Assembly (NCBI GenBank): GCA_002102555.1
Contig: MCFL01000136.1
Coordinates: 1 to 63,702, forward strand
Length of the DNA: 63,702 nucleotides
Source of the DNA: Catenaria anguillulae PL171
Taxonomy: Eukaryota > Blastocladiomycota > Blastocladiomycetes > Blastocladiales > Catenariaceae
Direction of reading: 5' to 3'
Shown: positions 11,502 through 21,844 of the stretch, piece after piece
How positions within the stretch are numbered: the first letter of the stretch is position 1
Layout of the letters: every line of letters begins with the position of its first letter
Translations under genes and position numbers: made by a program
The notes under the pieces: generated by a model
Seen by the model: only the letters and a program-made list of their open reading frames with translations
What the model was told of the DNA's origin: nothing
The model's database searches: none

Positions 11502-13590
11502 ATACATCGTCTTGGCGGCCAAGTTTGCGAGCGGGCCGCATGGTTTTGGTTTTCCGTGAGTAGGTATATCATGGTCGGCCAAGGAAACGTGGCTCTGGTG
11601 TGGCTGGCATGTGCCTTAATCATGTGCTGACGATGCAGCATATGCGGTTATGATGGAGTAAACTTCCAACTCATCCTCTGCTCGCTCGCTAGACGGGCTC
11701 GTTCTGAGCGCTGTTCGCACTTGCGCTTGAGTGGCACCTGCAGTTCGGACCCACTTCCCGTCAACTGCGATTAGAATTAATGCTGCCTCAAACTATTGGT
11801 AAAAAAAAAAACCCGTCATTTGCCCGTATTCTGGCGCACATGCTTTGCAACAGTCATCTGCATGCTCAGAGCAAAACAAGGAGAATGCACTCCTTCGATT
11901 TTCCACGAATGCTCGGATGATTGATGAGGTGATTCTTTACTCTGTGCATGTGAGACAAAAAATCACATGGCTGATTCTGCACGCGCTTGTGCCGCCAGTC
12001 AATCAGGGGCGATTCCCCGTTTGCTAGCTCCAGCTTCAATATCAATGGCAAATGATAATGTTGGCCATCCGATCTCTTCCACGTTTGCAGGTTTGCAGTC
12101 GTTAGCAGCAGCCAGCGTTGACAACAATCCGGTCGGTGACATTCATTCAGTGATCCAGCTGACGAGGGAAGCCTATGGCCTGCCAGTGTCCGATCAATGA
12201 CTGAGCGTCAACCTCCAAGATATTCATTATTGCGTTGCGGATGCTCTTCGCAATGACATGTCAGCGGGTAACGGCCACGGCTGCCCATCTCAGTCTGCAT
12301 TCATCTTGCGCGATAAGACTCACAAAGTTGTATCCGGCATGGGCCATGCCTCTGTGACCCGTGATCCATCCTAAAACACAAATCTTGACCGTGCAAGTGC
12401 ACGCGTTCAAGTTGCGCCGCGAGCCAGCGTAAAGTTGTGGCACTCGAGCACAAAACAAACTTTTCCCCAGACTATCAAAAACGGCCGACGTGACATGAAT
12501 TGCGATGCTCAGGTTGACTCCCTAAAATATAAAAGCACACGTTGCGGTAAAGACAATTGAGTTTCGGGGGTTTTGAAGGGTACACCTGGGGCCAGGGCGG
12601 GGCGAGGCTCGAACCAGTCGGTGTGGAGCCCAATTTGAATCCATGTTCGAGGAAACGGCGGCAAGGGTTCATGACTGGAACCACGCGGAACTAAATGTCT
12701 CACGAGATGCGTTTCATCAAGAACCGACAATGAATGGTTCCGAAAAGAATCATCAACGTACATATGTACACCGGCCGCCGGCCCAGCCGAAATGACAAAC
12801 AAGTCCCGAACCCTCCAAACGAGTGGAAATCTCCCTTCGTCTCCAAGGCGTTACTGCAACATCAATCGATGAGGTTGGGCTCCAAATTAAACTGGGGTTT
12901 CATTCAATATCCAATTTTTTCAACGGTATTCACGGCACTTCGCGGCATATCTGACATTGAGTTTTTGTGTGGATTGGGATACGATGCTGACGAATGTCGG
13001 CGTCGCCGAAAGGTGTCGGCATCGATCGCGATCGTCGTCGCGTGAAACTACTAGGGTTGACCGTGCTTGTTTGTGGGTATTGTTAGGAGGTGACACGGTT
13101 GGTTGACTGCGTTGAATGATTGAAGAACAAGTTTTGGCACATCCTTTGTCGGTTAGCCGACAAGCATTGTTGTACGATGAACATGTATAACTGTCGCTCG
13201 CTCCTTATGCGCCTCGACGAGTGTCATGGGCCTACCATCACGTCAGGCTCTCAACAGTTTTCCTTCCCAAGTCGACCCGATTAATGTCCATGTGAAGTCG
13301 GCACGAAATGCCGGTGCGGTCATGTCTAGGCGCTCTTCAGTTGTCTTCCTTGTGGCGAGGTGATGAGTACATACAAGTCCCGAACCGATGTTAACCCAGC
13401 TGACTGCGACCCCCACAAGTCCCAGCAAATAGGACAACAAATCACATTCCATGCAAAGGTTCAAGGCGAAAACGAATTCACAGAAGCGAATCGTGTGTTT
13501 GAACTCGATGCACAAGCACGACAGCGTCAAGCATCAAGCTCAAATCAAACAATGTCGCTCAATACACTTGCAGTGAATGAGGGTGAGGAC
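11502..13590. other. No gene seen
   Basis: Frames on both strands are short and without family resemblance. A 14-bp phrase ACAAGTCCCGAACC occurs near 12797 and again near 13373. A palindromic ATCGATCGCGATCG-like stretch lies near 13021-13034. Neither has an evident function. Confidence 0.45.
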
Positions 13591-14939
13591 TTAGGCCTGC
13601 TTGGCAGCACGACGCTTGTCACGCTCCTCAGCAATGGTGAGCTTGATACCGCGGTCACGGTGAAGCGAGATCCAGGGCTTGTTACCCTTGCCGATAACGA
13701 ACACGTTGGTAAGACGGGTGGCGAACGAACGCTCGTTGGCATCCTTGACGTGGACAATATCGAAACCTCCGGGGTGCTTCTCGCGGTGGGTGATGACACC
13801 AACACGGCCCATGTTGCGTCCACCGGTGATGAGGGCAAGGTTGCCAGACTCAAACTTGACAAAGTCGGTGATCTTGCCGGTGGCAAGGTCAATCTTGACA
13901 GTGTCGTTGACCTTGATGGCCGGGTCGGGGTAGCGGATGGTGCGACCGTCGTGGGTCACAACAACGGGGATGGCCTTGCCGGTCACCTTGACCTTGCGGA
14001 TCTTGCAGAGCTTGTACTCGGCCTCCTCGGCGGTGATGCGGTGGACTGCGAAGCGGCCCTTGGCGTCGTAGATGAGACGGAAAGCCTCGTTGGTCTTCTC
14101 GAGCGAGATGACGTCTGAAGCGGATCAAAAAGGGTGGCAAGTGGGCGACGAGGGTCAGCATTGGGTCGAACGTACATGCGCGAGGACATGCAATGGGATT
14201 TGCTGCGTTGTGAAGGAACTGCTCTACAAACCCCTGGGTGCGACCGCAATGCCCGCTCTCGACCCCAGCAATCCAATCAAAGGAATGAAGGGCGAAAGCG
14301 AGGGGTGGCAATCACCAGGGGGACCGACATGCTCAAGCCAAAGCCAAGACGTTGCTGATGTCGAAGCCGAAGCAAACGGATCATGCAACTGGCGAGAACA
14401 AGGCGGATTTTGCCACAGAGGTCGGAGAACCCAGACTTGTGCAACCAGCATTGGCAGCCAAGAGACCGCCTTTTGTTTCCGAGGAAAACACGACCGCTGG
14501 CAGACCGTCAAGACGAGCGAAACAACGAGCCGAGACAGCAACGACTTGAGGACAAGAAAACACGAGAGGGACATACCCATGAGACCAGCGGGGTAGGTGG
14601 CGTCGGTGCGGACCTTGCCGTCAACCTTGACGAGACGCTGCATGAGGATCGAGATGACCTCCTTGTAGGTGAGAGCGTACTTCAGGCGGTTGCGGAGGAA
14701 CACAACGAGGGGCAAGCACTCACGGAGCTTGTGGGGACCGGCCGACGGACGAGGGGCCCAGGTGCCCGTCATCTTGTCGAGCATCCAGTGCTTGGGCGCT
14801 GCGAGGCGCTTAAGGTGCTTCTTGGGACCGCGAGCCTGGACGCATGGACATGTTGATGATTTGGTGGTCGGCGAGTTAGGAACAAGGTTGTGGGATCATG
14901 GGTGTGTCATGTCATGGTAGTGCAGGAACAACAAACCAT
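13591..14939 (-). CDS. RPS4: 40S ribosomal protein eS4
   Basis: This is a structural component of the small ribosomal subunit. Exons in transcript order are 14939-14937 (ATG only), 14835-14577 and 14114-13591, giving 261 aa, the length of yeast eS4. Diagnostic segments are [70 protein letters not shown] (KOW/central region), [12 protein letters not shown] and [13 protein letters not shown]. The initiator exon consists of the start codon followed by GTTTGT; the intron has a perfect CTAAC branch point and ends CCAG. A split directly after ATG is also known for yeast RPS4 genes. The second intron (14115-14576, 462 nt) is long for this window, as is common in ribosomal protein genes, and may hold regulatory elements or an ncRNA that I could not identify. 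Confidence 0.96.
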
Positions 14940-15419
14940 TTTGTTTGCTTTGAAATGACGTAGTGGGGGAGAGGCAGCCCATAAGCGTCGCTTCGGGCAG
15001 TGTCGTTGGGCAGTGAGTTCGTGATGGATGGCTCTGGGCCAAGTCGGATCGGCGGCCCCTGTGCTGCCGATCCTCTTCTGTTGATCTTCGGTCAAGCGAA
15101 AAATCAAAGTGCCGGAGTGCTTGCACTCGATATCGATATCAATGTTTTGAACTGCATTGACGAATCCCCTCAAGTCCCGTCCCTGATTCGTTCGACTTCA
15201 GGCAACGGCGTCTTCCCCGCGTTCCCCGCTCCCACTGACCCCTCATGGGTTGGGGCCGTCTCCCTCGCCGTCAACCCTTCACCGACACCTCGCAGACACG
15301 CCTTTTGCTGTTGATCACTTGCGCATCCTGCCTGTTTCGACACGAGACCCTTGTGCGGGCTTCGTGCCGACTCCAAAGCCAAGTCCGAACCTCGAATCTG
15401 CATTCCAACTCAATCCACT

Positions 15420-15720
15420 CCTCATGGTTTCCCGCGGCCGCTCATGCCATGCCATTGAGCGTCAGCGCATCGTCGCGTCAATCTTTCCATCCAAACCAAG
15501 TCAGCATTGCCAAGCAACCCATTTCGCATCCATGTCGACCTCCATTGTCGACTTTCTCCCTGCCAAGCTGTTTGCACGTTTTGCGCTCGGGCCAGTCACC
15601 AACCAATTCTCCTTGCTGCCGTCAGCGCACTCAGGGTAGCCAGACTCAAGTAGCTAGCCTGTGGCTGAGAAGCACTTGTGTTCACAACCAGATCCAAGGG
15701 GCAGGGTACATTGATGGCTT
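15420..15720 (+). pseudogene. Diverged duplicate segment, copy A (unrecognised short protein tail)
   Basis: The frame reading FLPAKLFARFALGPVTNQ at about 15550-15610 matches FLSAQLFAQFSLGPVANQ in copy B, with many differences at third codon positions. Copy A appears to lack one base near 15627 relative to copy B, after which both would read (A)QLR.A.LK followed directly by a stop codon. Homology continues downstream to a GAGAAGCACTTG block (about 15670). The 5' part (TGGTTTCCCGCGGCCGCTC, about 15426) matches a third segment at 16988. The family is unknown to me. Confidence 0.4.
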
Positions 15721-16439
15721 CTTATCTCATTCTCATCCAGAGACATTCCCCTCGTTTCTCATTTGGCTTTGTAGGATATGCAGGAGACTGCCATTGACTT
15801 GTCTGGGAAGTGTTCTTCCATCAAATCTCCTGCTGTGCTGCCAAGTCATTGGACACGGAAATGATGATGCAGCCTTGCCAAGCTGGCGCCGGCGCCTCTG
15901 GAACCTTGTCTCGAGCACGTCTTGCGTGTCAGCAAGGATGGATTTTCCGACATCAGCACCATTGGAAAAGTCAAGCGATCCAAAATGGCCATCTGTGCTT
16001 TGGACGCTTTTGACTTCTGTCAACGTCAACACCATGCCGCAAAGAGCCAAGCAGACGATCGCATTCTTTGGCTTGCGCATGGCTATCACCTCCGTTGCGG
16101 ATCGACCATGCCGACTCCTGTTTGAACAATGTTTTCTCCTTGCGCACGTATGCAGCCCTGACTCGTATGATGTCGTTTGCCTAACTACATGCCATTTGCG
16201 TCGTGTCTTTACAGAGGACGGGTCTGAGACAGAGATCTTGACCCGATTTCCTGGCGTATGGCAGATGACTCTTGCCCTATCTTGCTATGTTATGACTGCA
16301 CTTCCAATATCCTGCGGCCACACTTGCCGCTTGTGTGCAGCTGGGTGAAGCACATGTCTGACGAACGCTCAACATTATCAGAGAACTCTGCTTGGTTTCT
16401 GCTTCGGTTTGCCAGCTTAACCAACACTGCTAATTGCAT

Positions 16440-16850
16440 CGACGCGGACCTTGCAATTCCCGGCTTCCTCTCTGCCCAGCTCTTTGCCCAGTTTTCTCTT
16501 GGGCCAGTCGCCAATCAGTCTTCTCAGCTTCCGCCCGCGCAGCTCAGGACTGCGATTCTCAAGTAACTCAATGGTGGCCCGGATGTCACCCCGCTCCTCG
16601 CCTACCTGGCTAGCATCGACGCTTGAGCAATTGGTTGACGATTGACAATGTCTATGCCGGAAATCGTCGCCATCAGCCAACCACGTTGCCATGAACACCC
16701 ATCAATGGCCTTGCTTCCCACACCCATCGTCACACAGGCCTTGGAGAATTGACCAATCATGTTTCTTCACCTCCTCCAATCCCTCATTCCTGGCGGTTTT
16801 GAGAAGCACTTGCACGGTCCCCCAGACACAAAGACCAGGGTCTGGCCTCG
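16440..16850 (+). pseudogene. Diverged duplicate segment, copy B
   Basis: This is collinear with copy A over about 350 bp, from the FLSAQLFAQFSLGP block (about 16468) through the LK-stop at about 16561-16566 to the GAGAAGCACTTG block near 16801. It contains no recognisable domain and no transposon ends. It could be a live member of a small gene family whose other exons I cannot place, or a decayed copy. Confidence 0.35.
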
Positions 16851-17381
16851 TTTGGCAAAAATTCATTCTGTGACGATGCACATCATCCTCACTTGGGATT
16901 TCATCTCCGTTCCACAGTGGGGTTGTTAATGACTCTGCAGATTGCAGATTGCATTCAACCTGAATGATGTTCAAGTTCGCCCGCTTCTCGTGGTTTCCCA
17001 CAACCGCTCGTGCAACGTCATTGAGTGCATCGTCATTGGCCCCAGTAGTGTTAGCCATTGGCCATCACCTGTTTGTTGCTTTCTTCTCCTTGCAAGTTGT
17101 GTTCCATTCCATGAATTCTAATTTGCTTCCTCACAATCAAAGAATCAACACCTTTTCAGATGGGTGCATCATGATGTATCAAAAAGGTCAGCTCAATCAA
17201 CTCTGGCCATCATTTCGGACAAGTATCATGCCCGCTGGCGCAGAGAGCGGGGTGGGCCTTGGGAGCCGTCGACGCGTCACCGACTGTGCACAAGTTTTTC
17301 ATGTGCGGGTAGTTTTTCGAAAGATTCGCATGGCACCTATGAAGAGATATCAATGTAATACTGAAAATTTAATTTTACACC

Positions 17382-19425
17382 ATGCAAGGTCGTCGCGCAA
17401 CCCCCGCCCACCACCCGGCACTCGCCGAGCTGCTCAATGCGTCGCAGCGACAGCCCATCCCCGAAGTCCTGGCCAAGATTGACGACGCATACAAAGGTTG
17501 GTTGACCCTCATTTACCACATGCCAATCGGATCATTGATTCATTCGCTCATCCGCAAATTGTACATTCCAGATGTCGAAACCAACTTCCGTGTCTTTCAA
17601 GAGCGCCGCCGGACCTCTATCGCCGAACAGGGTCCCTACACGACCATCATGTCCAAGCTCGCTGACGACATTATCCCGGACGCCAACGCGACGGCCAATC
17701 CGGACGGCTCCGTGACCAACGGCGGAACCGTCTCCAGCTCATCGTCCAATGTTCTGTACTCTTCCGCCATCGTCACCAACAGCCAAGCCTCCAAAATCGC
17801 GACGCCTCGTGGCTCCATCGCCTCCATGCGCCGAAGTTCGCAGTCGGTGCTGGCCGCGGCGCAGCTCGTGAGCCAAATGGCGGCAGTCACGTCGCAGGTT
17901 GCGGCCACGTCCGAGCAAGTGCTCAATGGCCGCCGGTCAGGTCAATCGTCAGCCAATATGCTCAAGGATAGCGATGCGAGTGTCGGATTGGCGGCGCAGG
18001 TGGTGGGCAACCCAGCGGCCAGGTCGAAGGAACAGGCAGGTGGGTTTCCGACTTCTCAATCGTCTGGGCCCGTGTTGGAGCGCGATTCCGCAGTAAGTGG
18101 ACGCATTTATCATTCAACACCCGGCGGGACAGCGTCGCCACCAAATGCTGGTTCTCCTGATTCGGCGAGCATTACAACCACCATTCTCTCTGCTGTCACC
18201 TCGCCTCCGCCAACCATCACACCACCGAATGCGTCACCTCGAAAGGATGCCAGCGAGAACGGTGCCATACACCCTGACTTTATCACCTCGACCCGTCAAT
18301 CAACCAACTCGCTCAACCCACGCCCGCCACCCAGGCTCGAGCCCGTCCGCGCTGTCCCACAACTCCCCGCGCTCGGCGGCGACGGGCATCTTCCGGGTAT
18401 GGCACTCGAGTCGAACAGGCTGTCAGGGACTGCGAGCCCGCCCGCACCTGTGTTTCAGGTGGTTGTCGCTGGTGATGGCGAGGATGGCGGGCAGGGGCCA
18501 AAGAAGCAGCCAGATTTCGAGTTTATTCCCGTTGCGCCAAAGCTGGATTTACCAACGGACATTTATCGCAAGGCCAGGACAAAGTCCATGGACGAGGGGC
18601 AGGCCGGTGGGGCGGCGGCATTGGCTGCGGCAAAGAGTGTAGCGGCTGCCAAGGTACATAACCTTCCGAATCTGATTGTTTTCTCAGTATGGAACACTTA
18701 TTGCGATGACTATCCCATAGATCCAGCCAACGCCAGACACACCTACGTCTCCGCTCTCTCCCTCCGCACCCATCACTGCCACTGCCGCCAAGCGCTGGAA
18801 ATCCAACGCGAAACGCAAAGGCGCCAAGTCCTCGGAACGCCAACGCCGGCTCGAAGAAGGCCGGCGCCGCGGCATTACCGAGATTCCGGACTCAATTCGT
18901 CTCGACATGATTCGCGAGGCGCTGCCCGTAGTTGGCAAAATGGTGTCCGAGTACAAGTCACAGCTGGGCGACCGCGACGAGATTACGCAAATTGCAGTCG
19001 CGCATTTTGCAAAGTTGCAGAGCATGCTGTCAAAGAGCCATGCATATGCCGACGATGGCGTGTCGGTTATGGATGACGATGGCGTTGTGACGGCGGGGTT
19101 GGGAGGAGGCAAGTTGGGAACGGGAGGAAGAGCCGGCATGTCAAAGTCTGGGATGGTGCCGAGTGTGAGCGGGTTGATGGGTGGCGGTGGGAAAGCAGTG
19201 GCCATGGGTGGCATCATGGGACCCAGTGCTGGTGGTGTAGGAGGAGGAGGTGCGGGCGGAATGATTGGTGGAATGCCGCACCTCGGCGGTGGGTTGAAGG
19301 TCAAGAAGACTGCCGTCATGAGCACAACAGCGGTCAAGAAGGAAAAGAAGCTGGACGACATTATGTCGGATGATCAAGGGAAAGGTGGAGGGTTTGTCTC
19401 GCTCTTGTTGCCTGGGCAAAAGTGA
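17382..19425 (+). CDS. Unknown protein with conserved-looking helical C-terminal region
   Basis: I do not recognise this protein. Exons 17382-18653 and 18721-19425 give about 658 aa; the 67-nt intron (GTACAT...CATAG) is phase-consistent. A further 75-nt stretch, about 17496-17570 (GTTGGT...TTCCAG), could also be an intron but is open in frame. The N-terminal 60 residues are helical (DVETNFRVFQERRRTSIAEQ), residues 100-410 are Ser/Thr/Pro/Ala-rich and probably disordered, and a basic segment AKRWKSNAKRKGAKSSERQRR is followed by IPDSIRLDMIREALPVVGKM and a helical run to KSHAY. The last 140 residues are Gly-rich (GGGGAGGMIGGMPHLGGG) with a Lys-rich end. The basic patch may be a nuclear signal. 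A strong GTAAGT at about 18093 may mark alternative splicing. Confidence 0.75.
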
Positions 19426-19515
19426 TCGAGGTTGACTGTGAGATGGAAACTTGAATACATGCCACACTTGCACAGAAATGGGAGTCTATAATGAATCATG
19501 AGCCAAGAAACAGTA

Positions 19516-21714
19516 TCAAGGAACGACACTCAACTCAATCGGTCCTTCCACCCCAGTCGCGACCAACGTCACGGGCTTGCGATACTTGGACATGCACTCC
19601 TTGGCGACCTCGCGGAATGCGCCGATTTCGGGCCAGGCGACCGGTCCAGAAATAACGAGGATCAGCTCGTCGCAGTCGAGCGGGACCGTCGGCGAACCAA
19701 CAAGCAAGCGGCTGAATGGCGATCGGTACAGAAGAGTGTGAGACCATGAACAACGACTCACAATGATTCACGAAATGAACGCACCTCAGCCCAAACATAT
19801 TGGCCGCTGCACCGCCCTCATCCACCTTGGTAAACATGTCTGGTGCAGTGACCGCCGCCTGCGTCACACCCCGGACCAGATCGGGCACCTGTGGCGGAAG
19901 TGATTCGAGCCAAGTTTGAAGGCGCAATGGCCACCTCCAAAGTGGGCATGGCATTTCCACTAACGGCGAGTGCGGGCCGCACAAGTTGAGCGACGGGGTC
20001 GAGAAGGGAGGGGACGCACTGGGGTGCGATGCGCAGTGCAGCAAGCACAGTGTAAAGACCGACACGCACGGTGACTGAGGGATTGGTTCCAAGTGATGTA
20101 GACAAGTTGGCCAGCAGGTCCGCGAGCGGAGCGGTACCAGAGGACCCAGAAGCAGCGCTTGAAACGAGGGTGGATTCGAATGCCTGTTGGAATCCAGCGA
20201 GTTTGTCGACAAGTTGCACGTTCCTGCATATCGCATGCGTTGCAGTTAGCTCAGGTAACCACCAAACCAACAGCATACCAATCGATCGCAAAGCGTACTC
20301 GTCAGCCAACGCCTCAACAATCAACCCCAGCAGCAACAGACAGTCCGTATGCTCCTCCACCACAGACTTTGCCTTTTCGCTCTCGTGCAGTGCGGCCAGC
20401 AACTTTTCAAACTGTGCAGCCGTTGGGCGGCCCAGTACACGCGCCTTGCCGCCCAAATCCATCACCTTCTTTCGCAAAAGCGACAAGCCCTCCGCAGGGA
20501 AATCTGAGAGCAGCTGAAGCCATTGCTCAGCAAGTGTGCCAGAGGACGTGGAAAGCGGCACTCGAGAAGGAGCGAAAGACGAAGGGAGCTTTGGGATCAA
20601 AGCCGTCAGCGGCGCCGAAGGGTGAAACGAAGAAAAAAGTGTGCCATTTGTCGCGGACGACCTGGAAGACGAGGACCGGTAAATGCGCGAGAGGATGTGC
20701 GACTGAGATGCAGCAAGCGGGAACATGTCCATGTCGCGATCGACAAGCACAATGGCCGCCGATGAGTGACCGGGGACATTGGCCACGCCGAGAAACGAGC
20801 GAATGGACACGAGGTGATGTGCGACCAGGTCGGCGGCGGCTCCGAGCGTCCACATATGGACATTGAGATCCCGGGATTGCAGGATACCAAAAATGGATAC
20901 TGCAAGTTGACGAGCGTTTGCCAAGCGGGTCGTATGATCAGGGTTGGACGTTGGGAGGGCCAGCGGGATGCCGGTTGGCGCTGCGAGCGAGGGAACCGTG
21001 TGTGACGAACCCGGCACAATAAATACATTGCTGAGGAGCGCAGCCCAGGTGAGGGGCAGGTAGTGGCAGTCGAGCACTTCCTCGGAATCGGCACGGACGC
21101 CGATGGCCACGCCCAGATTGCTGCATGGCCCGCCTCAGCTCGGCCTCGATGAGCTCGCGCGGAGCAACCTGTGAAGGATCACAAACAGCTACGCCCTCAC
21201 CCACCACCCTAAACGGCGTACTGGAAAACACATGCACCGATCTTGACGGCGACGACCGGACAATGGCCGTGATCTGATGTAGTGACCTGCCCGCGTGCAG
21301 TGCAACAAGAAACACCTTTGCGGGTGTGGACGGCAGCGCTAGAGCAGCATCATCGAGGCGAGTCACGAGTGCTGCGCCGGCGTCCTTGACGAATCGAGTG
21401 ATGCCGCCGCGCGGAAGCGACGTGTTCCAGCAGTCGGCCGTGGCGTCGTCGAGGTACACGGTGGCGCCCGGAAGCACGGGCCCGAGGCGGGAGGCAAAGA
21501 GCGAGTTGACGGCGGCCGTGAATTGCGCAGAAGCAGCCGCGGCGTCGGCGTTGCCGCCAACAGAGTTGGATGCCGACGAGGTTGAGTGAAGGGAAGATGA
21601 GGACCGCGGCAGCGGCAGGGCAGTCCCGGAGGTGGATCCCGAGAAGGATGCCGATGCCGAGAGTGACGACGTGAATGGATTCGAATTCATGGTGATTGTC
21701 TTCACATGATTCAT
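19516..21714 (-). CDS. Sec1/Munc18-family protein, SCFD2-like, with one frame break
   Basis: Sec1/Munc18 proteins bind SNAREs in membrane fusion; SCFD2 is a divergent member of poorly known role. Exons in transcript order are 21714-20299, 20223-19935, 19888-19785 and 19711-19516, about 667 aa. Family features are AAIVLVDRDMDMFPLA (the Sec1 core strand), DKLAGFQQAFES, and the C-terminal ELILVISGPVAWPEIGAFR strand-helix with KYRKPVTLVAT. The 75-nt intron 20224-20298 has GTACGC, a CTAAC branch point and CAG. Frame changes near 21118: AELRRAMQQ in one frame and LGVAIGVRADSEEV one base on. Removing one base makes the total divisible by three; an unusual intron (GTACGC near 21221 to CTGAG) is the alternative. 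Residues 1-60 are Ser-rich. Start could be the second ATG, about 21690, which has the better context. Confidence 0.72.
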
Positions 21715-21844
21715 ATGAAAATTTCATTCGATTGCCATCGAGTGTGTCTTTGTTGGCGGAACGTGCACCGTGGACAGGTCAGCCCATGGTGTTGGTGGCG
21801 AGCAGGTGCAGGCCGAGGTGTATGGTATAGTTTTCATATCACAA

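Larger units (their letters stand above)
14940..17381. other. Intergenic region between eS4 and an unknown gene, with diverged duplicated segments
   Basis: Several long open frames exist by chance, including 367 codons at 15245-16348, but their composition is Cys/Ser/Leu-rich and unstructured. The notable content is a pair of diverged segments described separately (15420-15720 and 16440-16850, plus a third partial match at 16983-17042). In these, synonymous-looking differences accumulate in one plus-strand frame, suggesting they once encoded a short protein. Confidence 0.4.

Noticed and set aside
12590-12640. Second tRNA-like B-box (GGCTCGAACCAG)
   Set aside because: The T-stem does not pair and no A-box lies at tRNA distance.
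13360-14118. 252-codon plus-strand open frame with Val/Asp/Gly-rich sequence
   Set aside because: It is the antisense of the eS4 last exon.
15245-16348. A 367-codon plus-strand open frame
   Set aside because: Composition is Cys/Ser/Leu/His-rich with no domain or periodic structure. The duplicated segments inside it favour a different frame, and its start is not preceded by promoter-like sequence.
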